From contig NZ_BAAAHE010000068.1 in the NCBI RefSeq assembly GCF_039525035.1, forward strand, positions 1-42,341: DNA of 42,341 nucleotides. The letters run 5' to 3'. The first letter of the stretch is position 1; every line of letters begins with the position of its first letter. Origin of the DNA: Sporichthya brevicatena (lineage in GTDB: Bacteria > Actinomycetota > Actinomycetes > Sporichthyales > Sporichthyaceae). The position numbers were made by a program, and so were the translations under genes. Under the pieces are notes generated by a model that did not search any database, was not told the origin of the DNA, and saw only the letters and a program-made list of their open reading frames with translations. This document shows, piece after piece, positions 6,913-16,595 of this stretch.

Positions 6913-7272
6913 ATGTCGGTAGCGGGGTACACGGTCGTGGTCTGCCAGTCCGGCGGCTGCCGCAGCGGGTTGGGGCTGATGCCCGCCCTGCGGACGCTCG
7001 TCCGCGCCACCCCGCACGCGGTGCTGGTGTCCTCCGGCTGCACGGTCGGGACCCTCACCTGCCGCTCCCGCGTCCCCGGGCCGGTGGTGCTCGTGCAGCC
7101 CTGCGACGAGCAGCGGCGTCCCGTCGGCGCGGCCGTCCACGTCGGCCCGCTGCGCACGCGCAGCGACGTCGCCGACCTGATCGCCTGGCTCCGCTCCGGG
7201 GACCTCGACCCCGCCGACCTGCCCTGGTCGCTGCGGCTGAACACCGGCCCCGCCGCCGCGCTGCACAACTGA
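6913..7272 (+). CDS. thioredoxin-like [2Fe-2S] ferredoxin family protein, Zur-controlled
   Basis: This 119-residue cytoplasmic protein opens with a beta strand and a CxxxxC element (VVVCQSGGCRSGL, Cys11 and Cys16), with further Cys at 43, 50 and 64 (SSGCTVGTLTC, VQPCDE). The order resembles thioredoxin-fold [2Fe-2S] ferredoxins or DUF1636-like proteins, but the Cys could also bind zinc. The ribosome site GGAGGGAG precedes the ATG. It is the first gene after the Zur box and is followed after 33 bases by the Mrf-like gene, so both should be induced in zinc shortage. Its biochemical role is not known to me. Confidence 0.65.
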   Translation: MSVAGYTVVVCQSGGCRSGLGLMPALRTLVRATPHAVLVSSGCTVGTLTCRSRVPGPVVLVQPCDEQRRPVGAAVHVGPLRTRSDVADLIAWLRSGDLDPADLPWSLRLNTGPAAALHN

Positions 7273-7305
7273 GCCCGCGAACCCGTCCCCTCGGAAAGGC
7301 CGTTC

Positions 7306-8346
7306 ATGGTTCCCCTCGTCGTCGTCTCCTCGATCGACCCCGTCATGCCGCAGGTGCTCGCGAGCGGGCTGCTCTGCGACGTCCCGGACCTCACGGTCAT
7401 CCGCCACGAGATCTACGCCGCCGAGCACCGGTTGCGCCGGGTGGTCACGCGCGCCGACCGGGTCGAGGAGGACGTCGACGTCGAGCTCGAGCACACCTGC
7501 CTGTCCTGCGCGCTGCGGGCGGACATCGTGCCGACGGTGGTCCGGGTCGCGGCGCAGCAGCCGGCGGCGATCGCGCTCGTCCTACCCGTCACCGCCGACC
7601 CGGTGCCGGCGGTGCACGCCCTCGCCCGGCTGCGCGGGGACGGCGTCCGGGTCCGCGCCACGGTCGCGGCCGTCGACGCCCACCGCTTCGAGTGGGACCT
7701 GCTGGGCAACGACCTGCTCGCCGAGCGGGACCTCGCGTTCACGCCCGAGGACCGGCGCTCGGTCGGCGAGGCGCTCGCCCGCCAGGTGGAGAGCGCCGAC
7801 GTGCTCGCCCTGGACGGCGACCTCGGCCGCCGGGCGTCCGTCCTGCTCGACCACCTTGTCGGCGGCGAGCCGCGCCGGGTCGGTCTGCTCGACCTGCAGC
7901 CCGCCGACGTGCTCGACCACACGACACCGTTCTCCTGGATCGGCCGCGGCGACCCGGCCCGCGCGCGCCCCACCGGCGCCGCCGCCGACTGCGGGATCTG
8001 GACCGTCGACCTGCAGTCCTGGCGTCCCTTTCACCCGCACCGGCTCCGCGCGCAGCTCGAACGCCTCGGCACGGGCCCGCTCCGCGCCCGCGGCTACTTC
8101 TGGCTGCCCACGCGATCCGGGCTCCGGTTCATCTGGGACGGCGTCGGCGGCCAGCTCTCCGTCGGCGACGTCGGTTCCTGGGCCGGTCCGCCGTCGACGC
8201 GGCTGGTCATCACCGGCACGGAGCGCGACCCCGAGGACCTCCGCGACGCCTTCGACACCGCGCTGATGACGGAGGCCGAACTCGTCGACGGCAGCGACGG
8301 CTGGCGCGACCGCGACGACGGCTGGGACGAGCTGCTCGGCCGCTGA
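7306..8346 (+). CDS. COG0523/CobW-like protein related to mycobacterial Mrf, Zur-controlled
   Basis: The 346-residue product has the layout of the zinc-starvation COG0523 protein Rv0106/Mrf (the factor that recruits MPY to remodelled mycobacterial ribosomes). Its N-terminal strand is followed by SSIDPVMPQ where a GTPase P-loop (GxxGxGKT) would be, so nucleotide binding by Walker A is not expected. HTCLSCALR (Cys65, Cys68) replaces the CxCC metal motif. The CobW C-terminal domain is recognisable from RPFHPHRLRAQLE through RARGYFWLPTRSG and VGSWAG. GGAAAGG stands before the ATG. Placed 33 bases after the first Zur-box gene, it should be made when zinc is scarce. A role in ribosome remodelling is inferred from Mrf; zinc allocation is an alternative. 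Confidence 0.75.
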   Translation: MVPLVVVSSIDPVMPQVLASGLLCDVPDLTVIRHEIYAAEHRLRRVVTRADRVEEDVDVELEHTCLSCALRADIVPTVVRVAAQQPAAIALVLPVTADPVPAVHALARLRGDGVRVRATVAAVDAHRFEWDLLGNDLLAERDLAFTPEDRRSVGEALARQVESADVLALDGDLGRRASVLLDHLVGGEPRRVGLLDLQPADVLDHTTPFSWIGRGDPARARPTGAAADCGIWTVDLQSWRPFHPHRLRAQLERLGTGPLRARGYFWLPTRSGLRFIWDGVGGQLSVGDVGSWAGPPSTRLVITGTERDPEDLRDAFDTALMTEAELVDGSDGWRDRDDGWDELLGR

Positions 8347-8363
8347 ACCGGCGTCTGCGCCGC

Positions 8364-8858
8364 TCAGCCCGTCACCGGCAGGATGTGCGCCGAGACGATC
8401 CGGCCCGCGTCGAGCTCCAGCACCCCGAGCGTCCCGTGCGGCTGGCGGCGCTTGTCGGTGGGGGAGCCGGGGTTGAAGATGCGCAGCCCGTCCTCGGTGA
8501 CGTCCATCGGGATGTGCGAGTGCCCGTAGACGACGAGGTCCGCCGCCGGGAAGCGGCGCCGCATCCGGCGGACGCGCCCGGCGGCGGGGCCGGCGTCGTG
8601 GATCATCGCGACGCGCACGCCGGCGAGTTCCAGCTCGAGCGTCTCCGGCGCACCCCAGGCCGCGACCTCCGGGCCGTCGTTGTTGCCGAGCACGACCGAG
8701 ACCGGCGCGTAGGCGGCCAGCTCGTCGAGGACGCCCGCGGTGCAGACGTCGCCCGCGTGCAGGATCCGGTCGGCGGTGCGCAGCCGGTCGGCCACGCGGG
8801 GTGGGCAGCTCTTCCAGAACCGCGGCGCGTGGGTGTCGGAGAGGACGACGATCCGCAC
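8364..8858 (-). CDS. calcineurin-like metallophosphoesterase (YfcE/MJ0936 type)
   Basis: A compact 164-residue phosphodiesterase with all metal-ligand motifs: VLSDTHA near the start, LHAGDVC, VLGNND, an isolated MIHDAG, and YGHSH with NPGSP near the end. Such proteins hydrolyse phosphodiesters using two metal ions in the cytoplasm; the natural substrate is usually unknown. I favour the GTG at 8858, which gives the family-typical [10 protein letters not shown] opening; a TTG at 8879 preceded by GGGGACA would add seven residues. It is convergent with the Mrf-like gene (17 bases apart) and divergent from pntA. Confidence 0.85.
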   Translation of the reverse strand: MRIVVLSDTHAPRFWKSCPPRVADRLRTADRILHAGDVCTAGVLDELAAYAPVSVVLGNNDGPEVAAWGAPETLELELAGVRVAMIHDAGPAAGRVRRMRRRFPAADLVVYGHSHIPMDVTEDGLRIFNPGSPTDKRRQPHGTLGVLELDAGRIVSAHILPVTG

Positions 8859-8965
8859 CGGTCCAGTGTGTCCGGTCAAGGTGTCCCCGTGGGCCCTGCC
8901 CCGGTTCGCGGCGACCGCAAGTAGGTTGGCTCGGCAGGAGACCTTCCCGAGGATGCGGAGGATCG

Positions 8966-10504
8966 ATGGCCGAAAGCGCCCTGATCGGTGTGGTCAGCCA
9001 TGCGGGACACGGGGAGACGCGCGTCGCCGCCACCCCTGCGACCGTGAAACAGCTGATCGGGCTCGGCTATCGCGTGCTGCTGGAGTCCGGCGCCGGTGTG
9101 CTGGCCGGCTTCACCGACGACGCCTACCGCGCGGCCGGGGCCGAGGTCGGCGACACCAAGGCGGCCTGGGGCGCGGACGTGGTGTTCGCGGTGCGCGCGC
9201 CCGAGACCGAGGAACTCGCGCTGATCCGTGACGGCGCGACGCTGATCTCGATCCTCGCGCCCGGCCTCAACCCCGACCTGGTCTCCGCGCTCGCGGCCCG
9301 GCCCATCACGGCGCTGGCGCTCGACGCGGTTCCCCGCATCTCGCGCGCCCAGTCGATGGACGTGCTCTCCTCGATGGCCAACATCGCCGGGTACCGCGCG
9401 GTCGTCGAGGCCGCGCACGTGTTCGGCCGGTTCTTCACCGGGCAGGTGACGGCGGCCGGCAAGGTGCCCCCGGCCAAGGTCCTGGTGGCCGGCGCCGGCG
9501 TCGCGGGGCTCGCGGCGATCGGCGCCGCCTCGTCGATGGGGGCGATCGTCCGCGCGACCGACCCGCGGCCCGAGGTCGCCGACCAGGTGAAGTCCCTCGG
9601 CGGCGAGTACCTCGCGGTCGACGTCGAGGTGGAGCAGAGCGGGACCGGCTACGCCACGGCCACGCCCGAGGAGTACAACCGCCGCGCCGCGGAGATCTAC
9701 TCGGAGCAGGCCGCGGACGTCGACATCATCATCACCACCGCCCTGATCCCGGGCCGCCCGGCGCCGAAGCTGATCACGGCCGAGGACGTCGCGTCGATGA
9801 AGTCCGGCAGCGTCATCGTCGACATGGCCGCCGCGCAGGGCGGCAACGTCGCCGGGACGAAGGCCGGCGAGGTCGTCGTCACCTCCAACGGCGTCACGAT
9901 CATCGGCTACACCGACCTGCCGGGACGGCTGCCGACCCAGGCCTCGCAGCTCTACGGGCAGAACCTCGTCAACCTGATGAAGCTGCTGACGCCGGAGAAG
10001 AACGGGACGATCGTCCTCGACCTCGACGACGTCGTGCAGCGCGGCATCACCGTCGTGCGTGAGGGCGCGAACCTCTGGCCCCCGCCGCCGGTCCAGGTCT
10101 CGGCCGCCCCGGCAGCCAAGCCCGTGGCCGCGCCGGTCGTGAAGCCCGAGAAGAAGATGTCGGCGCAGCTGCAGCTGGGGCTCGTCGCCGTCGGCGCCGC
10201 GGTGCTCTTCCTGCTCAACGCCTTCGCGCCCGACCCGATCCCCGAGCACTTCACGGTGCTGACGCTCTCGGTCGTCGTCGGGTACTACGTCATCGGCAAG
10301 GTGCACCACGCGCTGCACACGCCGCTGATGTCGGTCACCAACGCGATCTCCGGGATCATCGTCGTCGGAGCGTTGCTGCAGATCGCCCACGACGACGCGA
10401 CGATCCGGACGCTGTCGTTCCTCGCGATCCTGCTCGCGTCCATCAACGTCTTCGGCGGCTTCGCCGTGACCCGCCGCATGCTCGGCATGTTTTCGAAGGG
10501 CTGA
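8966..10504 (+). CDS. pntA: proton-translocating NAD(P) transhydrogenase subunit alpha
   Basis: The 512-residue protein is the alpha subunit of the transhydrogenase that passes hydride from NADH to NADP+ using the proton gradient. Residues 1-380 form the NAD(H)-binding domain I (opening [18 protein letters not shown], with [15 protein letters not shown] as the dinucleotide loop and [15 protein letters not shown]). After a Pro/Ala/Lys linker, residues 415-512 hold about four membrane helices, so this is the fused form seen in E. coli PntA rather than the split PntAA/PntAB form. GGAGGATCG precedes the ATG. A -10-like TAGGTT at 8922-8927 suggests the promoter. It overlaps pntB by one base (TGATG), so the pair is cotranslated. 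Confidence 0.97.
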   Translation: MAESALIGVVSHAGHGETRVAATPATVKQLIGLGYRVLLESGAGVLAGFTDDAYRAAGAEVGDTKAAWGADVVFAVRAPETEELALIRDGATLISILAPGLNPDLVSALAARPITALALDAVPRISRAQSMDVLSSMANIAGYRAVVEAAHVFGRFFTGQVTAAGKVPPAKVLVAGAGVAGLAAIGAASSMGAIVRATDPRPEVADQVKSLGGEYLAVDVEVEQSGTGYATATPEEYNRRAAEIYSEQAADVDIIITTALIPGRPAPKLITAEDVASMKSGSVIVDMAAAQGGNVAGTKAGEVVVTSNGVTIIGYTDLPGRLPTQASQLYGQNLVNLMKLLTPEKNGTIVLDLDDVVQRGITVVREGANLWPPPPVQVSAAPAAKPVAAPVVKPEKKMSAQLQLGLVAVGAAVLFLLNAFAPDPIPEHFTVLTLSVVVGYYVIGKVHHALHTPLMSVTNAISGIIVVGALLQIAHDDATIRTLSFLAILLASINVFGGFAVTRRMLGMFSKG

Positions 10505-11952
10505 TGAACGTGGACGCCGAATCCATCGCGCACGCCGCGTACATCGTCGCGGCCCTGCTGTTCATCCTGTCGCTCGCGGGCCTGTCCCGGCACGAGACGG
10601 CGCGGCAGGGAATCATCTACGGCATCGCCGGCATGGCGATCGCGCTCGCCGCGGTCATCGGACTGGCCACGGAGGACATCGACGCCACCGGCGGCATCCT
10701 GATGGCGGTCGCCGTCGGCATCGGTGCGGTGATCGGGCTCTGGCGGGCGAAGGTCGTCGAGATGACCGGCATGCCCGAGCTGATCGCGCTGCTGCACAGC
10801 TTCGTCGGCCTCGCGGCCGTGCTCGTCGGCTGGAACGGGTACTACGAGGTCGAGGACGACCCGACCCAGACGCACTACACGGGTTCGCTGCTCGACATCC
10901 ACCACGCCGAGGTGATGATCGGCGTCTTCATCGGCGCCGTGACGTTCACCGGCTCGGTCGTCGCGTACCTGAAGCTCTCGGCGAAGATCAAGTCCGCGCC
11001 GCTGATGCTGCCGGGGCGCAACTACCTGAACCTCGGGATGCTCGTCGCGTTCGCGGCGTGCACGGTCGCGTTCACGGTCGAGCCGAACCTCGGCCTGCTG
11101 ATCGCCGTCACCGTGATCGCGCTCGTGCTCGGGATCCACCTGGTCGCGGCGATCGGCGGCGGCGACATGCCCGTCGTCGTCTCGATGCTGAACAGCTACT
11201 CGGGCTGGGCCGCGGCCGCCGCGGGCTTCCTGCTCTCGAACAACCTGCTGATCACGACCGGTGCGCTCGTGGGCTCCTCCGGCGCCTACCTGAGCTACAT
11301 CATGTGCAAGGCGATGAACCGCTCGTTCATCTCGGTCATCGCCGGCGGGTTCGGCATGGAGGCCCCGTCCGGCGACGCGGGCGAGCAGGGCGAGCACCGC
11401 GAGATCACCGCCGACGGAGTCGCCGAGCTGCTCGCCGACGCGGAGTCGGTCATCATCACCCCCGGCTACGGCATGGCCACCGCGCAGGCGCAGTACGCCG
11501 TCGCGGAGCTGACGCGGAAACTGCGCGACCGTGGCATCGAGGTCCGGTTCGGCATCCACCCGGTCGCCGGCCGCCTGCCCGGGCACATGAACGTGCTGCT
11601 CGCCGAGGCGAAGGTGCCGTACGACATCGTCCTGGAGATGGACGAGATCAACGACGACTTCCCGTCGACGTCGGTGGTCCTCGTCATCGGCGCCAACGAC
11701 ACCGTCAACCCGGCGGCGCTGGAGGACCCGGGCAGCCCGATCGCCGGCATGCCGGTCCTGCCGGTGTGGGAGTCCCGTCAGGTCATCGTCTTCAAGCGCT
11801 CGATGGCGACGGGGTACGCGGGCGTGCAGAACCCGCTGTTCTTCAAGGAGAACACCTCGATGCTCTTCGGCGACGCGAAGGCCCGGGTCGAGGACATCCT
11901 GCGCAGCCTCGACGCGCTCGCTCCCGCGGGGGCGGGTTCGGCGTCCCGCTAG
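10504..11952 (+). CDS. pntB: proton-translocating NAD(P) transhydrogenase subunit beta
   Basis: The 482-residue beta subunit begins with about nine membrane helices (domain II, residues 5-290), including the [13 protein letters not shown] and [12 protein letters not shown] segments that contribute to the proton path. It then has the NADP(H)-binding domain III (residues 310-470) with [31 protein letters not shown], and the conserved [11 protein letters not shown] and [10 protein letters not shown] motifs. It starts in the pntA stop (TGATG). Its stop overlaps that of the opposing thioesterase gene by four bases. With PntA it forms the membrane complex supplying NADPH. Confidence 0.97.
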   Translation: MNVDAESIAHAAYIVAALLFILSLAGLSRHETARQGIIYGIAGMAIALAAVIGLATEDIDATGGILMAVAVGIGAVIGLWRAKVVEMTGMPELIALLHSFVGLAAVLVGWNGYYEVEDDPTQTHYTGSLLDIHHAEVMIGVFIGAVTFTGSVVAYLKLSAKIKSAPLMLPGRNYLNLGMLVAFAACTVAFTVEPNLGLLIAVTVIALVLGIHLVAAIGGGDMPVVVSMLNSYSGWAAAAAGFLLSNNLLITTGALVGSSGAYLSYIMCKAMNRSFISVIAGGFGMEAPSGDAGEQGEHREITADGVAELLADAESVIITPGYGMATAQAQYAVAELTRKLRDRGIEVRFGIHPVAGRLPGHMNVLLAEAKVPYDIVLEMDEINDDFPSTSVVLVIGANDTVNPAALEDPGSPIAGMPVLPVWESRQVIVFKRSMATGYAGVQNPLFFKENTSMLFGDAKARVEDILRSLDALAPAGAGSASR

Positions 11953-12356
11953 CCGGCGGAGTTGGTCGAGCGCCCGTTCGCGCGGGCCAGGAACTTTTCC
12001 GCGTCGACGACGGCCCGGGTGACCTGGCCGCTGGCGACGAGGCCTCCGTCGGCGTGCTCGGCGGCCACCTCGAAGCGCATCTGCCGGCCGTCCACGTCGG
12101 CGAGCCGGGCGTGGACGATCACCTCGGCGCCGAGCGGGCTGGGTCGCATGTGCTCGATCTGGATGCGCATGCCGACCGAGGTCTGACCGGGTGCGAGCTC
12201 CGCGGCGCCGGCCTCGACCGTCGCGGCCTCCATCAGGGCCAGCAGGCGCGGGGTCGCGAGCACCTCGACGCTGCCGGAGCCGAGCGCGAGCGCGGTGTCG
12301 TCCGGTCCGACAACGTGACGGACCGTCGCCTGCCTGCGGGAACCGGGGGCCTCCAC
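11949..12356 (-). CDS. hotdog-fold thioesterase of the FlK (fluoroacetyl-CoA thioesterase) type
   Basis: The 135-residue protein matches the FlK family along its length: [14 protein letters not shown] provides the Thr and Glu eight residues apart, and [11 protein letters not shown] provides the His of the FlK triad (Thr42, Glu50, His76). It presumably hydrolyses a short acyl-CoA; the natural substrate cannot be named, and most family members do not act on fluoroacetyl-CoA. The GTG at 12356 lies seven bases after TAATCT (12369-12364 on the minus strand), a good -10 for a leaderless transcript, which supports this start. It is convergent with pntB (overlapping stops) and divergent from the GlcD-like gene. 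Confidence 0.8.
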   Translation of the reverse strand: MEAPGSRRQATVRHVVGPDDTALALGSGSVEVLATPRLLALMEAATVEAGAAELAPGQTSVGMRIQIEHMRPSPLGAEVIVHARLADVDGRQMRFEVAAEHADGGLVASGQVTRAVVDAEKFLARANGRSTNSAG

Positions 12357-12419
12357 GCCTTCGAGATTAGCCTCCTCGACGATCTTCGTCGCCTGTCCGG
12401 TTTGTGAGAGTCTGCAGCC

Positions 12420-13790
12420 GTGGGTGCGATTTCCTCCGAGGTACTGGCCGAACTGACGGCCGCTCTGCCCGACGGCGTGGTCCTCACCGACCCCGACGGG
12501 CTCGACAAGTACCGCTGGGACCGGGCCCTGGACCCGGCCGCCGAGCCACCGCTCGCGGCCGTCCGCGCCGAGTGCACCGAGCACGTCCAGACCACGATGC
12601 GCTGGGCGACCCAGCACCGGATCCCGGTCGTCCCCCGCGGCGCGGGCAGCGGCCTGTCCGGCGGGGCCGGCGGCATCGCCCGCGGCGTCGTCGTCTCCAC
12701 GGAGCGGATGCGCGAGATCTCCGTCGACCCCGTCACCCGGATCGCCGTCGCGCAACCGGGGCTGTTCAACGCGGAGGTGAAGAAGGCCGCCGCCGAGGTC
12801 GGGCTCTGGTACCCGCCGGACCCGTCCTCGTTCGAGATCTGCTCGATCGGCGGCAACGTCGCCACCAACGCCGGCGGGCTGTGCTGCGTGAAGTACGGCG
12901 TGACCACGGACTACGTGCTGGGCATGCAGGTCGTCCTCGCCGACGGGCGGGCCATCCGCCTGGGCGGGCCCCGGGTCAAGGACGTCGCGGGGCTCTCGCT
13001 CACGAAGCTGTTCGTCGGCAGTGAGGGGACGCTCGGGATCATCACCGAGGTGACGCTGCGCCTGATGCCGGCGCAGCCGCCCGCGCACACGCTGGTCGCG
13101 ACGTTCCGGGACACCCGCGACGCGACGGCCGCGATCCTGAAGATCACCTCGACCATGCGCCCGTCGATGCTCGAGTACATGGACAACGCCTCGATCAACG
13201 CGGTCGAGGACGTCATGAAGATGGGTCTCGACCGCTCGGCCGCCGCGATCGTCGTCGCCAAGTCCGACGCCGGGGACCAGCGGGAGATCGACACCCTCCT
13301 CGACGCCTGCCACTCGAACGGTTGCACCGAGTGCTTCCACACCGACGACGAGACCGAGGGCGAGATGTTCGTCGCCGCCCGCCGGGCCGTCATCCCGTCG
13401 GTGGAGCGCAAGGGCCGGCTGCTGCTTGAGGACGTCGGCGTCCCGGTGCCGCGACTGCCCGACCTCGTCGCCGGGATCGAGAAGATCGCCGACGACCGTC
13501 AGGTCGTGATCGCGCTGATCGCCCACGCGGGCGACGGCAACACGCACCCGCTGATCGTGGTGGACCCGTCCGACCCGGACTGCGAGCGCCGGGCCACCCT
13601 CGCGTTCGGCGAGATCATGGACCTCGCCATCGCCCTCGGCGGCACGATCACCGGCGAGCACGGCGTCGGCCGCCTCAAGCGCCCGTGGCTGCGGGACCAG
13701 GTCGGCGACGACGTCCTCGACGTCACCCGCGCGATCAAGAACGCCCTTGACCCCCTCGGCATCCTCAACCCGGGGACCATCCTCGACTGA
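12420..13790 (+). CDS. glcD: FAD-linked oxidase, glycolate oxidase GlcD / D-lactate dehydrogenase-like
   Basis: The 456-residue flavoprotein has the PCMH/VAO-type FAD-binding domain: VPRGAGSGLSGGAGG binds the pyrophosphate, DPSSFEICSIGGNVATNAGG and KLFVGSEGTLGIITEVTLRL are the conserved GlcD segments. The C-terminal FAD-oxidase domain shows AHAGDGNTHPLI and GEHGVGRLKR. It oxidises a 2-hydroxyacid, probably glycolate or D-lactate, to the 2-oxoacid. The convergent neighbours glcG and malate synthase G favour glycolate. No GlcE/GlcF subunits are next to it, so the electron acceptor is unclear. The GTG at 12420 is chosen from family length. Confidence 0.85.
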   Translation: MGAISSEVLAELTAALPDGVVLTDPDGLDKYRWDRALDPAAEPPLAAVRAECTEHVQTTMRWATQHRIPVVPRGAGSGLSGGAGGIARGVVVSTERMREISVDPVTRIAVAQPGLFNAEVKKAAAEVGLWYPPDPSSFEICSIGGNVATNAGGLCCVKYGVTTDYVLGMQVVLADGRAIRLGGPRVKDVAGLSLTKLFVGSEGTLGIITEVTLRLMPAQPPAHTLVATFRDTRDATAAILKITSTMRPSMLEYMDNASINAVEDVMKMGLDRSAAAIVVAKSDAGDQREIDTLLDACHSNGCTECFHTDDETEGEMFVAARRAVIPSVERKGRLLLEDVGVPVPRLPDLVAGIEKIADDRQVVIALIAHAGDGNTHPLIVVDPSDPDCERRATLAFGEIMDLAIALGGTITGEHGVGRLKRPWLRDQVGDDVLDVTRAIKNALDPLGILNPGTILD

Positions 13791-13799
13791 CCCGCCGGC

Positions 13800-13832
13800 A
13801 TGTCAGGAAAGGGTGACACCCTTTCTTGACAT
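13800..13832. repeat. 33-bp palindromic element with AGGGTGACACCC core
   Basis: Sixteen-base arms flank a single central A; the only irregularity is a G.T pair. It starts nine bases after the GlcD-like stop, between convergent genes, so it may act as a bidirectional terminator. Its core (AGGGTGACACCC), with flanking TGTCA at one end and TGACA at the other, recurs in the longer palindrome at 40707-40764, which points to a dispersed repeat family rather than a simple terminator. Confidence 0.75.
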
Positions 13833-13844
13833 CGCGAGCGGGGG

Positions 13845-14270
13845 TCAGCCGGTAATGGGGGTCAGGCCGGCGGCCTCGATGCCGGCGACGGCGGCGGCCT
13901 CGTCGTTGTCGGAGGTGTCGCCGGAGATCCCGACGGCGCCGATCGTCGCCCCGTCGGCCTTCACCAGCACGCCGCCGGGAACCGGGATCAGCGCGCCGCC
14001 GATCGCCGCGCCGGCGGCGGAGACGAAGTAGGGCTGCTGCTCGGCGCGGGCCATCAGGGCGCGGGAGCCGACGCCGATCGAGATCGCGCCGAACGCCTTG
14101 CCGTGGGCGATCTCGAACCGCTTGTTCGACGAGCCGTCCTCACGCTCGACGGCGAGGACGTTGCCACCCGCGTCGAGAACAACGACGGTCAGCGGCGAGA
14201 AGCCCTTGTCCGCACCGAACTTCCGCGCGGCCGCGACGATCGTGCGCGCGGTCTCCAGGTTGATGCTCAC
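13845..14270 (-). CDS. glcG: GlcG/HbpS family (DUF336) heme-binding-like protein
   Basis: The 141-residue protein belongs to the GlcG/HbpS family: [32 protein letters not shown], and the Gly-rich [13 protein letters not shown] plus [15 protein letters not shown] toward the end. Family members bind heme or small metabolites and often sit in glycolate operons, where their role is unsettled. The GTG start overlaps the malate synthase stop (GTGA), so it is cotranslated with glcB. This supports reading 12.4-16.5 kb as one glycolate/glyoxylate module with the convergent GlcD-like gene. Confidence 0.85.
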   Translation of the reverse strand: MSINLETARTIVAAARKFGADKGFSPLTVVVLDAGGNVLAVEREDGSSNKRFEIAHGKAFGAISIGVGSRALMARAEQQPYFVSAAGAAIGGALIPVPGGVLVKADGATIGAVGISGDTSDNDEAAAVAGIEAAGLTPITG

Positions 14271-16453
14271 GAGCGCTGTCCCATCTGTGAAAGGCCCTTC
14301 TTGGCCTCGGCCCGGAGGGCGTGCAGGATCGGTTCGGTGTAGCCGGACGGGGACTCGGTGCCCCGGAAGATCAGGTCGTGCGCGGCCCGGAACGCCGGAC
14401 CGTCGAAGCCCGGCGCCATCGGGGTGTAGAGCGGGTCGCCGGCGTTCTGCCCGTCGACGACGACGGCCATCCGGCGCAGGGCGTCCTCGACCTCCTCGGC
14501 CGTGACCACGCCGTGCAGGAGCCAGTTCGCGATGTGCTGGCTGGAGATCCGGCAGGTCGCGCGGTCCTCCATCAGGCCGACGTTGGAGATGTCCGGGACC
14601 TTCGAGCACCCGATGCCCAGGTCCACCCAGCGCACGACGTAGCCCAGGATCCCCTGCGCGTTGTTGTCGAGCTCGGCCCGGCGCTCCTCCGGGGTCCAGT
14701 CGACGGCCGGGGCGAGCGGGACCTGCAGCAGCTCGTCGAGCGAGGCCCGGGTCTGCCCGGCCAGCTCCTGCTGACGGGCGGTCACATCGACGCGGTGGTA
14801 GTGCGTCGCGTGCAGGGTGGCGGCGGTCGGGGACGGGACCCAGGCGCAGTTGGCGCCGGCCTGCGGGTGGCCGATCTTCTGCGCCAGCATGTCGGCCATG
14901 CGGTCCGGGGCGGCCCACATGCCCTTGCCGATCTGGGCGCGTCCGGCCAGGCCGCAACGTAGGCCGACGTCGACGTTCCAGTTCTCGTAGGCGGCGATCC
15001 ACGTCGTCGCCTTCATGTCGTTCTTCCGCACGACCGGGCCCGCCTGCATCGAGGTGTGGATCTCGTCGCCGGTCCGGTCGAGGAAGCCGGTGTTGATGAA
15101 GACGACCCGCGAGGACGCGGCGCGGATGCACTCGGCGAGGTTGACGGTGGTCCGCCGCTCCTCGTCCATGATCCCCATCTTCAGTGTGTCCGTCGGCAGG
15201 GCCAGGGTGCGCTCGACCGCGGCGAAGAGGTCGGAGGTCAACGCGACCTCGTCCGGGCCGTGCATCTTCGGCTTCACCAGGTAGATGGACCCGGCGGGGG
15301 AGTTGCGGTCCGCCGCGTCGCGCAGCCGGTCGCGCAGCGCGCAGGCCGAGACGACGAAGGCGTCGAGGATGCCCTCGCCGATGTCGCGGCCGTCGCGGTC
15401 ACGCACGGCGGAGGTCGTCATCAGGTGGCCGACGGTCCGGGCGAGCAGCAGCGACCGCGCACGCAGGCGCGCCGGCGAGCCGTCGGCGGCGGTGTACTCG
15501 CGGTCCGGGTTGACGGTGCGGGTGAACGTCTGGCCGTTCTTGTGCACCGGGGCGGACAACGACCCGCGCATCAGGCCGAGCCAGTTCCGGTAGGCCTCGA
15601 CCTTGTCCTCGGCGTCGACGCAGGCGACCGAGTCCTCGAAGTCCATGATCGCGGTGACCGCCGACTCCAAAACGACGTCCGCGACGCCGGCCGCGTCGGT
15701 CGCACCGACCGAGTGCGCCCGGTCGATGCGGATCTCGATCCCGAGGCCGTGGTTGCGCAGCAGCACGGCGGTCGGCGTCGCGGCCTCGCCGACGTGGCCG
15801 GCGAACGCGGCCGGGTCCGCGAGGCCCACGGCGCGGCCGTCGTCCAGGGTGACGCGCAGCGCGCGGTCCGCGACGGAGTAGGCGGTCGCGGCGGAGTGCG
15901 AGCCGTCGGCCAGCGGGACGACGTCGTCGAGGAACGCCCGGGCCCAGGCGATCACGTGCTTGCCGCGGTCCGGGTCGTACGGCCCGGGCGGCGGCGCCTC
16001 GCCGAGGGCGTCGGTGCCGTAGAGCGCGTCGTAAAGCGATCCCCACCGCGCGTTGACGGCGTTGAGCGCGTAGCGGGCGTTGGTCACCGGCACGACGAGC
16101 TGCGGCCCGTTGATCGAGGAGATCTCCGGGTCGGTGTTCGCGGTCGTGACGGTGAACTCCGGCCCGGGCGGGACGAGGTAGCCCAGGCCCTCCAGGAGCC
16201 GCCGGTACCCGGCTGGGTCCCCGAGGCCGCCGTGGCCGCGGTGCCAGTCGTCGATCGCGGCCTGCAGCCGCTCCCGGACCGTGAGCAGCTCACGGTTCCG
16301 CGGCCCCAGGGTGTGGACCGCGTCCGAGAGGCCCGCGAAGAACTGGTCCGCGGACACCCCGGTCGGGGGCAGGACCTCGGTCGTGACGAAGGCGTGCAGT
16401 CCGGCGTCGACCGTGAGGTCGGCGACGGAGACCGACGTGGGGCTGGAGGACAT
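14267..16453 (-). CDS. glcB: malate synthase G
   Basis: The 728-residue enzyme condenses glyoxylate with acetyl-CoA to malate. Length matches the G isoform (about 720-730). Conserved blocks visible in order: [20 protein letters not shown] near the start, [27 protein letters not shown], the metal and glyoxylate-binding [31 protein letters not shown], and the C-terminal [17 protein letters not shown]. The ATG at 16453 follows GGGAG by six bases; the longer upstream frame lacks family similarity. It leads a two-gene operon with glcG and feeds glyoxylate, probably produced by the GlcD-like oxidase, into the central cycle. Confidence 0.96.
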   Translation of the reverse strand: MSSSPTSVSVADLTVDAGLHAFVTTEVLPPTGVSADQFFAGLSDAVHTLGPRNRELLTVRERLQAAIDDWHRGHGGLGDPAGYRRLLEGLGYLVPPGPEFTVTTANTDPEISSINGPQLVVPVTNARYALNAVNARWGSLYDALYGTDALGEAPPPGPYDPDRGKHVIAWARAFLDDVVPLADGSHSAATAYSVADRALRVTLDDGRAVGLADPAAFAGHVGEAATPTAVLLRNHGLGIEIRIDRAHSVGATDAAGVADVVLESAVTAIMDFEDSVACVDAEDKVEAYRNWLGLMRGSLSAPVHKNGQTFTRTVNPDREYTAADGSPARLRARSLLLARTVGHLMTTSAVRDRDGRDIGEGILDAFVVSACALRDRLRDAADRNSPAGSIYLVKPKMHGPDEVALTSDLFAAVERTLALPTDTLKMGIMDEERRTTVNLAECIRAASSRVVFINTGFLDRTGDEIHTSMQAGPVVRKNDMKATTWIAAYENWNVDVGLRCGLAGRAQIGKGMWAAPDRMADMLAQKIGHPQAGANCAWVPSPTAATLHATHYHRVDVTARQQELAGQTRASLDELLQVPLAPAVDWTPEERRAELDNNAQGILGYVVRWVDLGIGCSKVPDISNVGLMEDRATCRISSQHIANWLLHGVVTAEEVEDALRRMAVVVDGQNAGDPLYTPMAPGFDGPAFRAAHDLIFRGTESPSGYTEPILHALRAEAKKGLSQMGQRS

Positions 16454-16595
16454 CGCGCACTCCCGTCTGTGTGGCCCATCCGCTGAGCTCGGCTCTACCT
16501 TGTCACCCGAGGCGTGCCCCGATCCGGTCGGGGAAGTCAGGGGACATGACGGTGGTCTCGGATTCCGTACCGGCGGCGCCCCGGCGGGACCGCTG

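Noticed and set aside
12357-13661. Long upstream extension of the minus-strand thioesterase frame
   Set aside because: It runs antisense to the FAD oxidase and has no family similarity; the start near 12356 is backed by a -10 hexamer and the family length.
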